In this document: positions 25,739 to 33,773 of the stretch, piece by piece
Layout of the letters: each line of letters opens with the position of its first letter
Position numbering within the stretch: position 1 is the first letter of the stretch
Source of the DNA: Myxococcota bacterium
GTDB lineage: Bacteria; Myxococcota_A; Polyangia; Palsa-1104; JAEUJZ01
Reading direction: 5' to 3'
NCBI GenBank assembly: GCA_025057315.1
Contig: JANWXW010000150.1
Location: forward strand, 1 to 41,113
DNA length: 41,113 nucleotides
Position numbers and translations under genes: made by a program
Notes under the pieces: model-generated
Told to the model about the DNA's origin: nothing
What the model saw: the letters and a program-made list of their open reading frames with translations, nothing else
Database searches by the model: none

Positions 25739-26932
25739 ATGCCTCAGCGCCCCGTGCGACCGGCCCGATGGATCCCTCGCCTGGCTGGCTTGCTCATCGT
25801 GGGGCTGGCCGTCGGGGTGGGGATGCGCCTTCTGCCACGAAAGGCCGTGCCGGTCCACGCCGTTCGTCCCGTCCGGGGCGAGGTCCGCGACGTGGTCAGC
25901 TCGGCTACCGCAGGCGAGGTCAGGCCCCTGGCTCGAGCTCTGGTCCGCGCTGAGCTGGGTGGCCGCGTAGAGGCCGTGCTGCACCGGGCGGGAGAGCGGG
26001 TGCAAGAGGGAGAGGTGGTCGTGCGACTGGACAGCGCCGAGCTGCAAGCACGGACGGCCCAGGCCTATGCTGCGGTGGAGGTAGCGCGTGGCCAGCTGGC
26101 CCAGGCAACCGAGCGGCTGGCGATGCTGCGGCGCCAAGCAGAGCGCGCCCGGGGACTGTTCCGCCAGGGAGCCGGCACGGCCCAGATCAGCGAGGATGCC
26201 GAGGCTGCGGTGCGAGAGGCCGAGCATGCACAAGCCACGGTGCGGGCTCAGCTCCATCAGGCGCAGGCGGCGCTGATGTCGGCGCGCGTGCAGCAGTCCC
26301 GCGCCCAAATCGTAGCACCACTGACTGGTCTGCTCATCGAGGTGTTCCCCGAGGTGGGCGAGACGCTTTCTCCGGGGGCACCGGTGCTGGAAATCATCGA
26401 CGACAGCCGGCTTCACGTCGAGGCCAGTGTCGACGAGGCGGACGCGGCGCGCGTGCGGCCGGGACAGCAAGTGGAGTTGCGCCTGGAGGCCCTACCGAAC
26501 CAGCCGATTCGCGGGCGCGTGCTGCGGGTCGATCCGGTGGTCAAGCGCGATGCCAAGGGCGCGCGCACCCTCGGGGTGGATGTGGAGGTGGAGGACACCG
26601 CCGAGGCGCAGCGACGCGGCCTACGGCCTGGTATGTCGGCCAACCTGGACATCGTTGTGGCGCGGAAACTGGATGTGCTGTCCTTGCCCACCAGTACCAT
26701 CGTCGGCCGTGGCGTCCGCCGGGAGGTCTACGTGTTGCGGCCGGAGGGGCGGCTACATCGCGCCGAGCGTCGGACCGTGCAGGTGGGGCTGTCGAACTGG
26801 GAGTGGACGGAGATCACCGCTGGGGTCGGCCCCAACGACCTGGTGGCGGCCTCGCTCAACCAGAAAGGCCTGGAGGACGGGGCGCTGGTGCGGCTGCTGC
26901 CTGCCGATGAAGCGGGAGGCAGGACGCCATGA
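25739..26932 (+). CDS. MacA-type periplasmic adaptor protein
   Basis: 397 residues of the HlyD/RND membrane fusion family. One N-terminal membrane segment (LAGLLIVGLAVGVGMRLL) anchors it in the inner membrane. Next comes the lipoyl-like half ELGGRVEAVLHRAGERVQEGEVVVRLD, a long helical hairpin (about residues 100-185, coiled-coil, Ala/Gln/Arg rich), the second lipoyl half APLTGLLIEVFPEVGETLSPGAPVLEI, then beta-barrel and membrane-proximal domains. It bridges an inner-membrane ABC exporter to an outer-membrane channel, here encoded elsewhere because no TolC is present. It overlaps the ATPase gene by four bases (ATGA). Confidence 0.92.
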   Translation: MPQRPVRPARWIPRLAGLLIVGLAVGVGMRLLPRKAVPVHAVRPVRGEVRDVVSSATAGEVRPLARALVRAELGGRVEAVLHRAGERVQEGEVVVRLDSAELQARTAQAYAAVEVARGQLAQATERLAMLRRQAERARGLFRQGAGTAQISEDAEAAVREAEHAQATVRAQLHQAQAALMSARVQQSRAQIVAPLTGLLIEVFPEVGETLSPGAPVLEIIDDSRLHVEASVDEADAARVRPGQQVELRLEALPNQPIRGRVLRVDPVVKRDAKGARTLGVDVEVEDTAEAQRRGLRPGMSANLDIVVARKLDVLSLPTSTIVGRGVRREVYVLRPEGRLHRAERRTVQVGLSNWEWTEITAGVGPNDLVAASLNQKGLEDGALVRLLPADEAGGRTP

Positions 26933-27624
26933 CCCCGGTGGTTTCCCTGCGGGGGGTCCACCGGACCTTTCAGATGGGCGAGGAAGAAGTACACGCCCTG
27001 CGCGGCGTCGATCTTCAGGTCAACCCAGGGGAGTATCTGGCCATTGTCGGGCCATCGGGATCGGGCAAAACCACGCTCATGAATATCATTGGGTGTCTGG
27101 ACACGCCCACCGCTGGTAGCTATGACCTCGACGGCACCCCGGTGGCAGACCTGGATGACGACGCTCTGGCGGAGATCCGCAACCGCAAGATCGGCTTCGT
27201 CTTTCAAAACTTTAACCTGCTGCCACGGGCCACCGCGCTGGAAAATGTAGCGCTGCCGCTTCTATACTCTGGCGTGTCCCGCCGTGCACGACGAGAGGCA
27301 GCGGAGGAGGCCCTGCGACGGGTGGACCTGCTGTCGCGTCGGAACCACCGGCCCGAGCAGCTCTCCGGCGGACAGCGACAGCGGGTAGCCATCGCCCGCG
27401 CCTTGGTCAACCGGCCTTCTCTCTTGCTAGCCGACGAGCCAACCGGAAATCTGGACCAACGCACGGGCGCCGAGATCATTCATCTGTTCGAGCGGCTCAA
27501 CCAGGACGGCGTGACGGTGCTGCTGGTGACCCACGATCATGCTCTGGCCGAGCGGACGCGACGGCAGGTAGAGATCATCGATGGACAGATTGCCCGCGAC
27601 ACCGGCCCCTCTACGGGACCATAG
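26929..27624 (+). CDS. ABC transporter ATPase, MacB/LolD type
   Basis: 231 residues. All ABC motifs are intact: Walker A GPSGSGKTTLMN, Q-loop FQNFNLLP, signature LSGGQRQRVAIARAL, Walker B LLLADEPTGNLD and the H-loop VTHDH. EVHALRGVDLQVNPGEYLAIVG is typical of the macrolide/lipoprotein-export subfamily. In E. coli MacB the ATPase is fused to the permease; here they are separate, as in most relatives. Coupled to the adaptor by overlapping start and stop, and followed by the permease after six bases. Confidence 0.95.
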   Translation: MTPVVSLRGVHRTFQMGEEEVHALRGVDLQVNPGEYLAIVGPSGSGKTTLMNIIGCLDTPTAGSYDLDGTPVADLDDDALAEIRNRKIGFVFQNFNLLPRATALENVALPLLYSGVSRRARREAAEEALRRVDLLSRRNHRPEQLSGGQRQRVAIARALVNRPSLLLADEPTGNLDQRTGAEIIHLFERLNQDGVTVLLVTHDHALAERTRRQVEIIDGQIARDTGPSTGP

Positions 27625-27630
27625 CACCCC

Positions 27631-28836
27631 ATGCCGCTGCTGGAACTGTGCCTGACCGCGCTTGATGCCATCCGGGCCAACAAGGTGCGCTCGTTTTTGA
27701 CCACGTTGGGGGTCATCATCGGCGTGCTGTCCGTGATCCTGCTGGTCTCCCTCGGTGAGGGGGCACGTCAATATCTGACCGAAACCTTCGCTGGCATGGG
27801 CAGCAACCTGCTGCAGGTGGTCCCGGGCCGACGGGAGACCAAGGGCTTTGGCGCGCCACCGCTGCTGACCACGCGCAAGCTGACCCGCGAGGATGAGATG
27901 GCCCTCCGGCAGCGCGCCACATCCATAGATGGCGTAAGCGGCGTCGTAAACGGCAGCGGCACCGTGCGCTATCTGAACCGCCGCCGCGACACCTTTGTGC
28001 TGGGGGTGGGGGCGCGCTTCGATGAGCTGCGCCAGATGCGGGTGAACCTGGGGCGGTTCTTCACCGAGGAGGATGTAGCTGCCCGACGCCGCTATACGGT
28101 GCTTGGCCGCACCGTGATTGCCGAGCTGTTCGGCGACGAGAACCCGCTGGGCAAGACGGTCAAGATTACCGATGCCGAATTTCGCGTCATCGGCGTCATG
28201 GAGCGCAAGGGTACGACCTTGGGCTTCGACATGGACGACCTGGTCTTCATCCCGACAACGGCGGCGCTGGACTTGTTCGCCATGGACGGCCTGTCGAGCC
28301 TGCTAGTGCGTGCGCGCGACCGGTCCAGTGTCGATGCTGCCATCGATGAGGTCACCGAGCTGTTGCGGCGGCGTCACAACAACCAGGTGGATTTTACGAT
28401 CGTCTCGCAGGATGACATGCTGGCCACAGTCAACCGCATGATGGCAACCATGTCGCTGGTGCTGCTGGCCATTGCCAGCGTCGCTCTGCTCGTCGGGGGC
28501 ATTGGCATCGCCAACATCATGCTGGTCTCTGTCCGCGAGCGGACCCGCGAAATCGGCATCCGGCGCGCCGTCGGGGCCAGGCGCCGGCACATCCTGGTCC
28601 AGTTCCTCCTGGAGGCGGTGGTGATTTCCCTGGTCGGAGGGCTGATCGGGCTCATGCTAGGCGGCATCATCATCGGCGCCGCGCGTGTGCTGGTGCCGGG
28701 GTTGCCGATCCAGCTCTCGCCGCAGATCGTCGGCATTGCCGTGGTCTTCTCGGCGGTGGTGGGGGTGCTCTCGGGTGTCGTGCCGGCGCGACGGGCAGCG
28801 CAGCTCGATCCGGTGGAGGCGCTGCGCTACGAGTAA
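27631..28836 (+). CDS. ABC transporter permease, MacB/FtsX type
   Basis: 401 residues with four membrane helices and a large periplasmic domain between the first and second. The first helix (KVRSFLTTLGVIIGVLSVILLVSLGEGAR) and the C-terminal region VRERTREIGIRRAVGARRRHIL, a coupling helix contacting the ATPase, are characteristic; PARRAAQLDPVEALRYE ends the protein as in MacB. The adaptor, ATPase and permease form one tripartite efflux or export unit whose cargo cannot be read. The last ten bases overlap the convergent metalloprotease gene. Confidence 0.95.
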   Translation: MPLLELCLTALDAIRANKVRSFLTTLGVIIGVLSVILLVSLGEGARQYLTETFAGMGSNLLQVVPGRRETKGFGAPPLLTTRKLTREDEMALRQRATSIDGVSGVVNGSGTVRYLNRRRDTFVLGVGARFDELRQMRVNLGRFFTEEDVAARRRYTVLGRTVIAELFGDENPLGKTVKITDAEFRVIGVMERKGTTLGFDMDDLVFIPTTAALDLFAMDGLSSLLVRARDRSSVDAAIDEVTELLRRRHNNQVDFTIVSQDDMLATVNRMMATMSLVLLAIASVALLVGGIGIANIMLVSVRERTREIGIRRAVGARRRHILVQFLLEAVVISLVGGLIGLMLGGIIIGAARVLVPGLPIQLSPQIVGIAVVFSAVVGVLSGVVPARRAAQLDPVEALRYE

Positions 28837-29771
28837 GATATCCGCAGGCGCCCACGCATGCGGACTCTGCCGCAGGTGGCCACCAGGCCCAGCACCGCGA
28901 GCAGCAGAATGGCCCTAGGCCGCATCGTACGCCCCCGCACTGCCTGGCAGCCGCCCTGCACCGTCTGCTCACAGGGCGGCAGCGGTTCGTCCTTCGGGTA
29001 GGCCTCGCAGATGCCGCGAATGTCGTCCTCGCTGGGGGTGCGCTTGCTCGTCTCACCGTCGGCGGCATAGGGGAACATGGTGGCTGTGCGCAGCGCCGGG
29101 GTCAGCGGCCCGTCGCATGGCGGTGCCGGATGGCCGTCGTGCTGCAGCGGCGGCGTGGCGGTCTGTCGGTCCCAGCAATTGTGCCCCAGCCCCAGCACGT
29201 GCCCCAGTTCGTGCGTCAGCGTGTTTTCCAGGTCGGCCAAACGCTGGCCAGGCCCAGGCCCAGGCAGTGCTGTGGGAGCAGCGGGATCCACGATGGCAAA
29301 GAAAAACCCCACACCGTTGAGCTCGATGTCCGCATCGGTGATGATGCCGTCTTCGGCCTGACCGGGCCGGTTCTGAAAGGCGAGCGTGGTCACCGCGGCT
29401 GCGCTCGGGTCGTAGTCCACTTGGCCCCGTCCCCAGCGTCCGGTCAGCACCAGCAGCGCACCGACGCCATCGGGTGCCGCCCGCCGGGGTCCAGGCGCCC
29501 GTGGGTGGATTGCGATGGCGCTGCAGGCCGACGTAGCACGGCTCCAGTTGCCCGCCGCTGCACTCAGGGCCGCGACCAGGTCGGCCAGCGGCAGCTCGGG
29601 TGGCGTGCGTTCCGAGGGGCTCATCAGCGCGCAGCCCTGGGTCCATCGCAGCGGCGCGCCAGCAGGCGTCCTCATGCGCACGTAAGCCGTTGCGTCCCCC
29701 TGGGGAGTAACCATCATGAGGACGGTTATTATCGTGGCGGCGGCAGGTCTGCGGGAAGGCAACCGGTGCAT
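28827..29771 (-). CDS. Matrixin-like zinc metalloprotease, MYXO-CTERM-like end
   Basis: 314 residues from ATG 29771, chosen because it begins a signal peptide (MHRLPSRRPAAATIITVLMM); ATG 29846 gives a 339-residue form with a charged leader. The zinc-binding site THELGHVLGLGHN has the metzincin pattern HExxHxxGxxH, with the following Met-turn ATMFPYA, so M10/matrixin-like activity outside the cell is expected. The C-terminus shows VQGGCQAVRGRTMRPR, a hydrophobic segment (AILLLAVLGLVATCG) and RVRMRGR, similar to the MYXO-CTERM signal that anchors surface proteins. Substrate is unknown. It overlaps the ABC permease gene by ten bases. Confidence 0.85.
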   Translation of the reverse strand: MHRLPSRRPAAATIITVLMMVTPQGDATAYVRMRTPAGAPLRWTQGCALMSPSERTPPELPLADLVAALSAAAGNWSRATSACSAIAIHPRAPGPRRAAPDGVGALLVLTGRWGRGQVDYDPSAAAVTTLAFQNRPGQAEDGIITDADIELNGVGFFFAIVDPAAPTALPGPGPGQRLADLENTLTHELGHVLGLGHNCWDRQTATPPLQHDGHPAPPCDGPLTPALRTATMFPYAADGETSKRTPSEDDIRGICEAYPKDEPLPPCEQTVQGGCQAVRGRTMRPRAILLLAVLGLVATCGRVRMRGRLRISYS

Positions 29772-29839
29772 CGGCAGGGGTCGCCCTGTTTGCTTTCGTC
29801 CCGAGAGGCGATGATGCAACCCCTGCGCATTTCCTTTTG

Positions 29840-29869
29840 TTGACATGCCAAGGGCTGGGCCTCTACGCT
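29840..29869 (+). promoter_or_regulatory. Promoter candidate for the Ser/Thr kinase gene
   Basis: A perfect TTGACA (29840-29845), 18 bases, and TACGCT (29864-29869). Expected start near 29876 gives a 30-base leader before the ATG at 29907. Confidence 0.5.
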
Positions 29870-29906
29870 ATCTTCCCTGCTGTAGCGTCACGACCCGCAG
29901 CGCCTC

Positions 29907-31232
29907 ATGGACGAGGAACGACCTGAGCGAATCGGCGAGTACCGCATCACATGCCTCCTGGGTGAGGGGGCCGTGGCACGCGTCTATGGGGGCGTGCAGG
30001 AACAGACCGGGCAGGCAGTGGCCATCAAGGTGCTGCGCGAGGGGCATAACCCCGAGCACCGCACCGTGGAGCGGTTCATTGCCGAGGTGCGTGCTGTCAA
30101 GGCCATTCGCCACCCCAACATCATCGACATCTACGGCTTCGGTACCCTACCAGACGGCCGCCCTTACTTCGTCATGGAGTACCGGCCTGGCATGACCCTG
30201 CAGCAGCGCATTGACCGCGACGGACCGCTCACCTTCCTGGAGGCGGCTCCCATCTTCACCCAGGCCTGCTCGGCGTTGCAAGCGGCTCACGAGCGCGGCG
30301 TGGTCCACCGCGACCTCAAGCCGGACAATATCTATCTGGCGGACACGCCCCGCGGCCCCCCTCTGGTCAAGGTGCTCGACTTTGGCATCGCCAAGCTGGT
30401 GACGCAGCAGTCCTCGGCAGCGCTGACCCAGGTCGGCTCCACCGTCGGGACGCCCCTGTACATGTCACCCGAACAGATCCGCGCCCTGCCGCTGGATGCA
30501 CGCTCTGACATCTACACCCTGGGTGTCACGATGTTCCAGGCGCTGACCGGGGAGGTGCCGTTTTTTGCCAACTCACACGCCCAGACCGCCACCATGCACC
30601 TGTCGCAGGCGGCTCCGCGGCCCAGCGAGACCTGCGACCTGCTGCCCATCCCCGAGATTGTCGACCACATCGTGCTGCGCTGCCTGGAAAAGGACCCAAA
30701 CAACCGCTTCGCCTCCATGGCCCAGCTCAAGGAGGCCATCGAGCAGGCGGTGCAGGATTTGCTATCCACGCGGCAGCTGAGCGGCTCTCGTAATGCCCGT
30801 CCTCGGCTCCCATCCGTTGCGGCGCCGACCCCACCACCTGCCGCCCAGCCCGCCTCGAGCACGCCAGCCTCGCAGGGGCCACGGCCCCAGATGAACTTCG
30901 TCCCGCTGGTAGAGCAGAGCGAGCCCGCCCCTTCCAGGACAGGAGTGCCGTCTGGACCCGCCCTGAGCCAATCCCCACCAGCTGCCACGGCGACAACACC
31001 CTCTTCCGTCCCGGCTTCTCCTGTCTTGTCTCCGGCGATCCGTCCCCAGGTCAGTCCCCACAACGATGTCGCCTCTGCTCCGGCCACCCCGCCCCTGGCC
31101 AGACAGCGCCCTGCTGTGCCCCGTCGGCAGCCGTGGGTCCCCTCGACGCAGCTGCTGCTGGGGCTCCTGATGGTCGTCCTGGCCCTGCTGGCCATCGCGC
31201 TGGGCCAAATGTACCTGGGCCTGCCACGGTAG
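29907..31232 (+). CDS. Membrane-anchored Ser/Thr protein kinase
   Basis: 441 residues. The kinase domain (about 10-275) is complete: glycine loop GEGAVARVY (third Gly replaced by Ala), VAIKVL lysine, the C-helix Glu in FIAEVRAVKAI, catalytic loop HRDLKPDN, DFG, and the activation segment STVGTPLYMSPEQI. A long Pro/Ser/Thr/Ala-rich disordered linker (about 280-405) follows, then one C-terminal membrane helix (LLLGLLMVVLALLAIALG) with only a short periplasmic end, so it lacks a sensor domain. Kinases of this Hanks type are very numerous in Myxococcota. Substrates are unknown; the adjacent cysteine-rich lipoprotein may be co-transcribed, 20 bases downstream. Confidence 0.93.
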   Translation: MDEERPERIGEYRITCLLGEGAVARVYGGVQEQTGQAVAIKVLREGHNPEHRTVERFIAEVRAVKAIRHPNIIDIYGFGTLPDGRPYFVMEYRPGMTLQQRIDRDGPLTFLEAAPIFTQACSALQAAHERGVVHRDLKPDNIYLADTPRGPPLVKVLDFGIAKLVTQQSSAALTQVGSTVGTPLYMSPEQIRALPLDARSDIYTLGVTMFQALTGEVPFFANSHAQTATMHLSQAAPRPSETCDLLPIPEIVDHIVLRCLEKDPNNRFASMAQLKEAIEQAVQDLLSTRQLSGSRNARPRLPSVAAPTPPPAAQPASSTPASQGPRPQMNFVPLVEQSEPAPSRTGVPSGPALSQSPPAATATTPSSVPASPVLSPAIRPQVSPHNDVASAPATPPLARQRPAVPRRQPWVPSTQLLLGLLMVVLALLAIALGQMYLGLPR

Positions 31233-31252
31233 CTGTGCCATACTCGGCTGCC

Positions 31253-31927
31253 ATGAGGCGCATGGTTTCGGCTTTGCTGCTTGTTGCGTGCACAATCGAC
31301 AACCCTGAATACCGCCCTGGCCCTCCTCGGACCGACGGCCTCGAAGAGATCGATCTGCGCGCTGCCAGCGACGGTGGCGACTTCGTCCCTCCCTCACCTA
31401 CCACATGCTCGGATGGCGACCGCCGCTGCCGGTTGGGCGAAGGGGGCCGCTGGCTGTCGCAGCACTGTCAGCAGGGAGAGTGGCGCGATGACCGCCTCTG
31501 TCCCGAGGGCTCTGCCTGTGCTTCGGGTTACTGCCAGCCGCCGCCTCGACGGGGTCCTTTCGAGGGGCGCACCTGCGGGCGCGAAAATGATTGTTTTGAC
31601 CCGCAGCAGCCCCGCAACGCCACCCATTCGTGCCAGCCTTTCGTCCGTCCCCAAGACCGCCAGGTGCAGGGGTTCTGCGCGGTGCAGATCAGCCCCCCCG
31701 GCACTGGGTTCCCAGGCACGATCTGTCTTCCACAGGAGGGCTGGGTGTGCCGCAGCGGGTTCTGTGATGAGGTGAGCCGACGGGCGGATGGCTGGGACAG
31801 GCACTACTGCTTCCGAGCCTGCATGGTGGATGGGGATTGTCCCAGCGTTGCGCGCTACTGTCGCGAGGCGCTCATCACCGTCGAGGGGGTGAGCTACTCG
31901 GCACGTAGCTGCGTACCGGTTCCGTAA
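31253..31927 (+). CDS. Cys-rich lipoprotein of unknown function
   Basis: 224 residues. A very short signal peptide (MRRMVSALLLVAC) with lipobox LVAC puts the lipidated Cys at position 13; the ATG at 31253 is required for this. The mature protein holds about 16 cysteines, several in CRxxC- or CxxG-like spacing (CSDGDRRC, CPEGSACASGYC, CRSGFCDE, CFRACMVDGDCP), so disulfide-rich modules outside the cytoplasm are likely. Similar proteins in Myxococcota are surface or outer-membrane lipoproteins. I know no function. It follows the kinase on the same strand, and a hairpin lies 13 bases beyond its stop. Confidence 0.78.
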   Translation: MRRMVSALLLVACTIDNPEYRPGPPRTDGLEEIDLRAASDGGDFVPPSPTTCSDGDRRCRLGEGGRWLSQHCQQGEWRDDRLCPEGSACASGYCQPPPRRGPFEGRTCGRENDCFDPQQPRNATHSCQPFVRPQDRQVQGFCAVQISPPGTGFPGTICLPQEGWVCRSGFCDEVSRRADGWDRHYCFRACMVDGDCPSVARYCREALITVEGVSYSARSCVPVP

Positions 31928-31930
31928 AGG

Positions 31931-32047
31931 GCTTTGGGCGGCTCAGGGAGGTTCCTGAGCACACGGGCTACCTGGTGAGCTCTGCGTTGGGCTTTGGTTG
32001 GGCGGCTCAGGGAGCCTATGTCGGGCTACTTGGTGAGCTCTGCGTTG
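31931..32047. repeat. Near-tandem duplication of the HU gene 3' end
   Basis: 31931-31989 and 31991-32047 are similar copies (59 and 57 bases). Each holds GGGCGGCTCAGGGAG and later GTGAGCTCTGCGTTG. Read on the - strand both encode the HU tail NAELT(K/R) plus stop: the right copy is the real gene end, the left copy a displaced fragment with its own TAG. Downstream bases of each copy carry different small hairpins. Confidence 0.8.
31941..31960. terminator. Hairpin between convergent genes, possible terminator
   Basis: GCTCAGG (31941-31947) and CCTGAGC (31954-31960) form a 7-bp stem with loop GAGGTT, 13 bases after the lipoprotein stop and inside the duplicated HU 3' segment. No U tract is seen. 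Confidence 0.4.
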
Positions 32048-32313
32048 CAGCGCTCCTTCAGCTCTTTGCCGGGCTTGAATCCGGGCATTCGTCGGGCAGG
32101 GATGTGAATGGGGTCTCCGGTCTGGGGATTGCGCCCGGTGCGGGCGGCCGACTCTCGTACGCTAAAAGTACCAAACCCGCGCAGGTCGATCTTTTCGCCA
32201 CGGGCCAGGGCCACCGAGATGCACTCCAAGACGTCTTCCAACACCTGCTGGGTCTGGGCCTTGGGTAGGTTGTTCTTCTGTGCAATCGCCTCGACCAAGT
32301 CCGACTTCTTCAT
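32026..32313 (-). CDS. HU/IHF family DNA-binding protein
   Basis: 95 residues, normal for the family. N-terminal KKSDLVEAIAQKNNLPKAQTQQVLEDVLE is the dimerisation helix region, then DLRGFGTFSVRESAARTGRNPQTGDPI forms the DNA-binding arm with the conserved RGFG and RTGRNP, and the end GFKPGKELKERCN matches more closely the IHF-beta branch. It bends DNA and compacts the nucleoid. GAGGAGG (32325-32331) lies 11 bases before the ATG and a good promoter is 72 bases upstream. The gene's last codons are duplicated downstream. Confidence 0.95.
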   Translation of the reverse strand: MKKSDLVEAIAQKNNLPKAQTQQVLEDVLECISVALARGEKIDLRGFGTFSVRESAARTGRNPQTGDPIHIPARRMPGFKPGKELKERCNAELTK

Positions 32314-32384
32314 CGTATGACAGCCCTCCTCAGCCAGTTCTCCTGATTCTCGGTCCGCGCCGCAGCCGGCGGCGACGGAGGGCC

Positions 32385-32413
32385 ATCCTAGTCCGACGAA
32401 ACGGACCGGTCAA
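32385..32413 (-). promoter_or_regulatory. Promoter of the HU gene
   Basis: On the - strand, TTGACC, exactly 17 bases, TAGGAT. Expected start near 32378, giving a leader of about 65 bases with the GAGGAGG ribosome-binding site. It begins only ten bases past the end of the small membrane protein gene, so HU has its own transcript. Confidence 0.65.
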
Positions 32414-32422
32414 TAGCCAGCG

Positions 32423-32665
32423 CTAGGGGTCAGGCCCCGATGAGGGCAGGGGGGCAGCCTGGGGCCCGGCTGGTTTGAGCCTTGTCCCCCCGAGACGTCG
32501 CAGCAGGAAGCCGACCAACGGCGTCAGCACCGTCACGGCAGCGGTGCCAAAGAGCAAGAAGGTCACGTCCACCCCCAGCGAGCTGGAGTTGGGGTTGTAG
32601 CCCAGCTTGAGCGCCAGGATCTTGCCTCGGGGTCGGTGCCACAGCTTCATTTCTTGCTGCTTCAT
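32423..32665 (-). CDS. Small membrane protein coupled to dctP
   Basis: 80 residues from ATG 32665, overlapping the DctP stop as ATGA; an ATG at 32650 gives 75 residues. It has a basic N-terminus (WHRPRGKILALKLGYNPNSSSLG), a hydrophobic segment VTFLLFGTAAVTVLTPLVGFLL followed by RRLGG, and a Pro-rich tail. It is not the size of a DctQ subunit, which has four helices. I do not recognise it. The overlap with dctP suggests it works with the TRAP transporter. Confidence 0.6.
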   Translation of the reverse strand: MKQQEMKLWHRPRGKILALKLGYNPNSSSLGVDVTFLLFGTAAVTVLTPLVGFLLRRLGGTRLKPAGPQAAPLPSSGPDP

Positions 32666-33672
32666 TTCTTGCTGCGCTGCTTGCGGAACTCGCTCACCAG
32701 GCGGTGCACCTCGTCAAACAGGTCCGCTGGCACGACCTTGCCCCGGACCACGCCGTTGGCGGCCTTTGCTGCTGCCTCCCAGCCGGAGCGGTCCGTGATC
32801 GGGACCACCTGCAGGCCCTGCGCCTTCATTTTGGTCAGCGCCTCGGCCTCCATCTCGCGGGCCTTCTCGACGGTCTGCCGGCCCAGCGCCCGGGCCACAT
32901 CGAGCAGCTTCGGGCGCACATCCTGGGGCACCTTGTCCCAGGTCGCCTTGCTTACCACCGTCGCCCCGGTCAGCGAGGACCAGATGAAATCATGCATGTA
33001 GCGGGCCTTTTCGTGGATCCGCATGGCCAGCGCGTAGCTGGGGGGGTAGACCACGGTGTCGATCATGCCCGTGGTCAGCGACGAGATGATGTCGGTGGAG
33101 CTGAGCACGACGGGATGGAAGCCGCCGGCGCGCCAGGCGGCCGCGCTGTGCGGGTCCCCGTCCCAGACAAAGATCTTGCCCTTGCGCATGGCGTCGATGG
33201 TGGGCCGGGCCTCGGTCGTAAAGAACCGGGTCATGCCCACCTCGCTCCAGTTGAGGAGCACATAGCCGTTGTTGTTGAGGGCGGCCTCCAGACGGGGCCC
33301 GATTTTGCTGAGGACGTACTCGCGCTCCTCGGTGTTTTCCACAAGCATGGGCAGGTCCAGCGCCATCGGCTCCGCGGTGATCTCGTGCAGGCCGATGGTC
33401 GACAGCGCGGCAGCCTGCAGCTGGCCGTAGCGCATCTTTTTGACCATGTCCCCCTCGTTCCCCATGGTCCCGCCGGCGTAGACCCGAAGCTTGACCCTGC
33501 CCCCGCTGACCGCCTCAAACTCCTGCGCGGCCTGCTTGAGCAGCAGGTGCCAGGGTGAGCCCACCGGTACCAGCGTACCGAGCTTGATGATCACCTCCTC
33601 TGCATGGGCCAGTCGGTACGGAATCAGTCCGACCAGCAGCGCCGCAAGCGCGATCCGAGAAATCATGTGCAT
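32662..33672 (-). CDS. TRAP transporter solute-binding protein, DctP type
   Basis: 336 residues. A signal peptide ending in LAHA-EEV is cleaved, giving a periplasmic binding protein. Typical features: IIKLGTLVPVGSPWHLLLKQAAQEFEA, GRVKLRVYAGGTMGNEGDMVKKMRYG with the TRAP signature region, the carboxylate-binding Arg region near MTRFFTTEARPTIDAMRKGKIFV, and SSTDIISSLTTGMIDTVVYPP. These proteins capture organic acids and feed a Na+-driven permease. The ligand is not predictable. It lies on the - strand after the TatT-like gene and before the coupled 80-residue protein; the permease is divergent on the + strand. Confidence 0.92.
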   Translation of the reverse strand: MHMISRIALAALLVGLIPYRLAHAEEVIIKLGTLVPVGSPWHLLLKQAAQEFEAVSGGRVKLRVYAGGTMGNEGDMVKKMRYGQLQAAALSTIGLHEITAEPMALDLPMLVENTEEREYVLSKIGPRLEAALNNNGYVLLNWSEVGMTRFFTTEARPTIDAMRKGKIFVWDGDPHSAAAWRAGGFHPVVLSSTDIISSLTTGMIDTVVYPPSYALAMRIHEKARYMHDFIWSSLTGATVVSKATWDKVPQDVRPKLLDVARALGRQTVEKAREMEAEALTKMKAQGLQVVPITDRSGWEAAAKAANGVVRGKVVPADLFDEVHRLVSEFRKQRSKK

Positions 33673-33773
33673 GTGGAGTCCTCGATGTTTATGTTTAAGT
33701 GTAGCCCTTTCCTTCCGCCGACCCGCGTAGATTCAGACGTCAGACCACCCAGGCCATTCACATCCCTGGCGTC

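Noticed and set aside
25511..26470. 319-residue - strand frame
   Set aside because: Lies antisense to the MacA-type adaptor and overlaps the lipoprotein gene; low-complexity composition.
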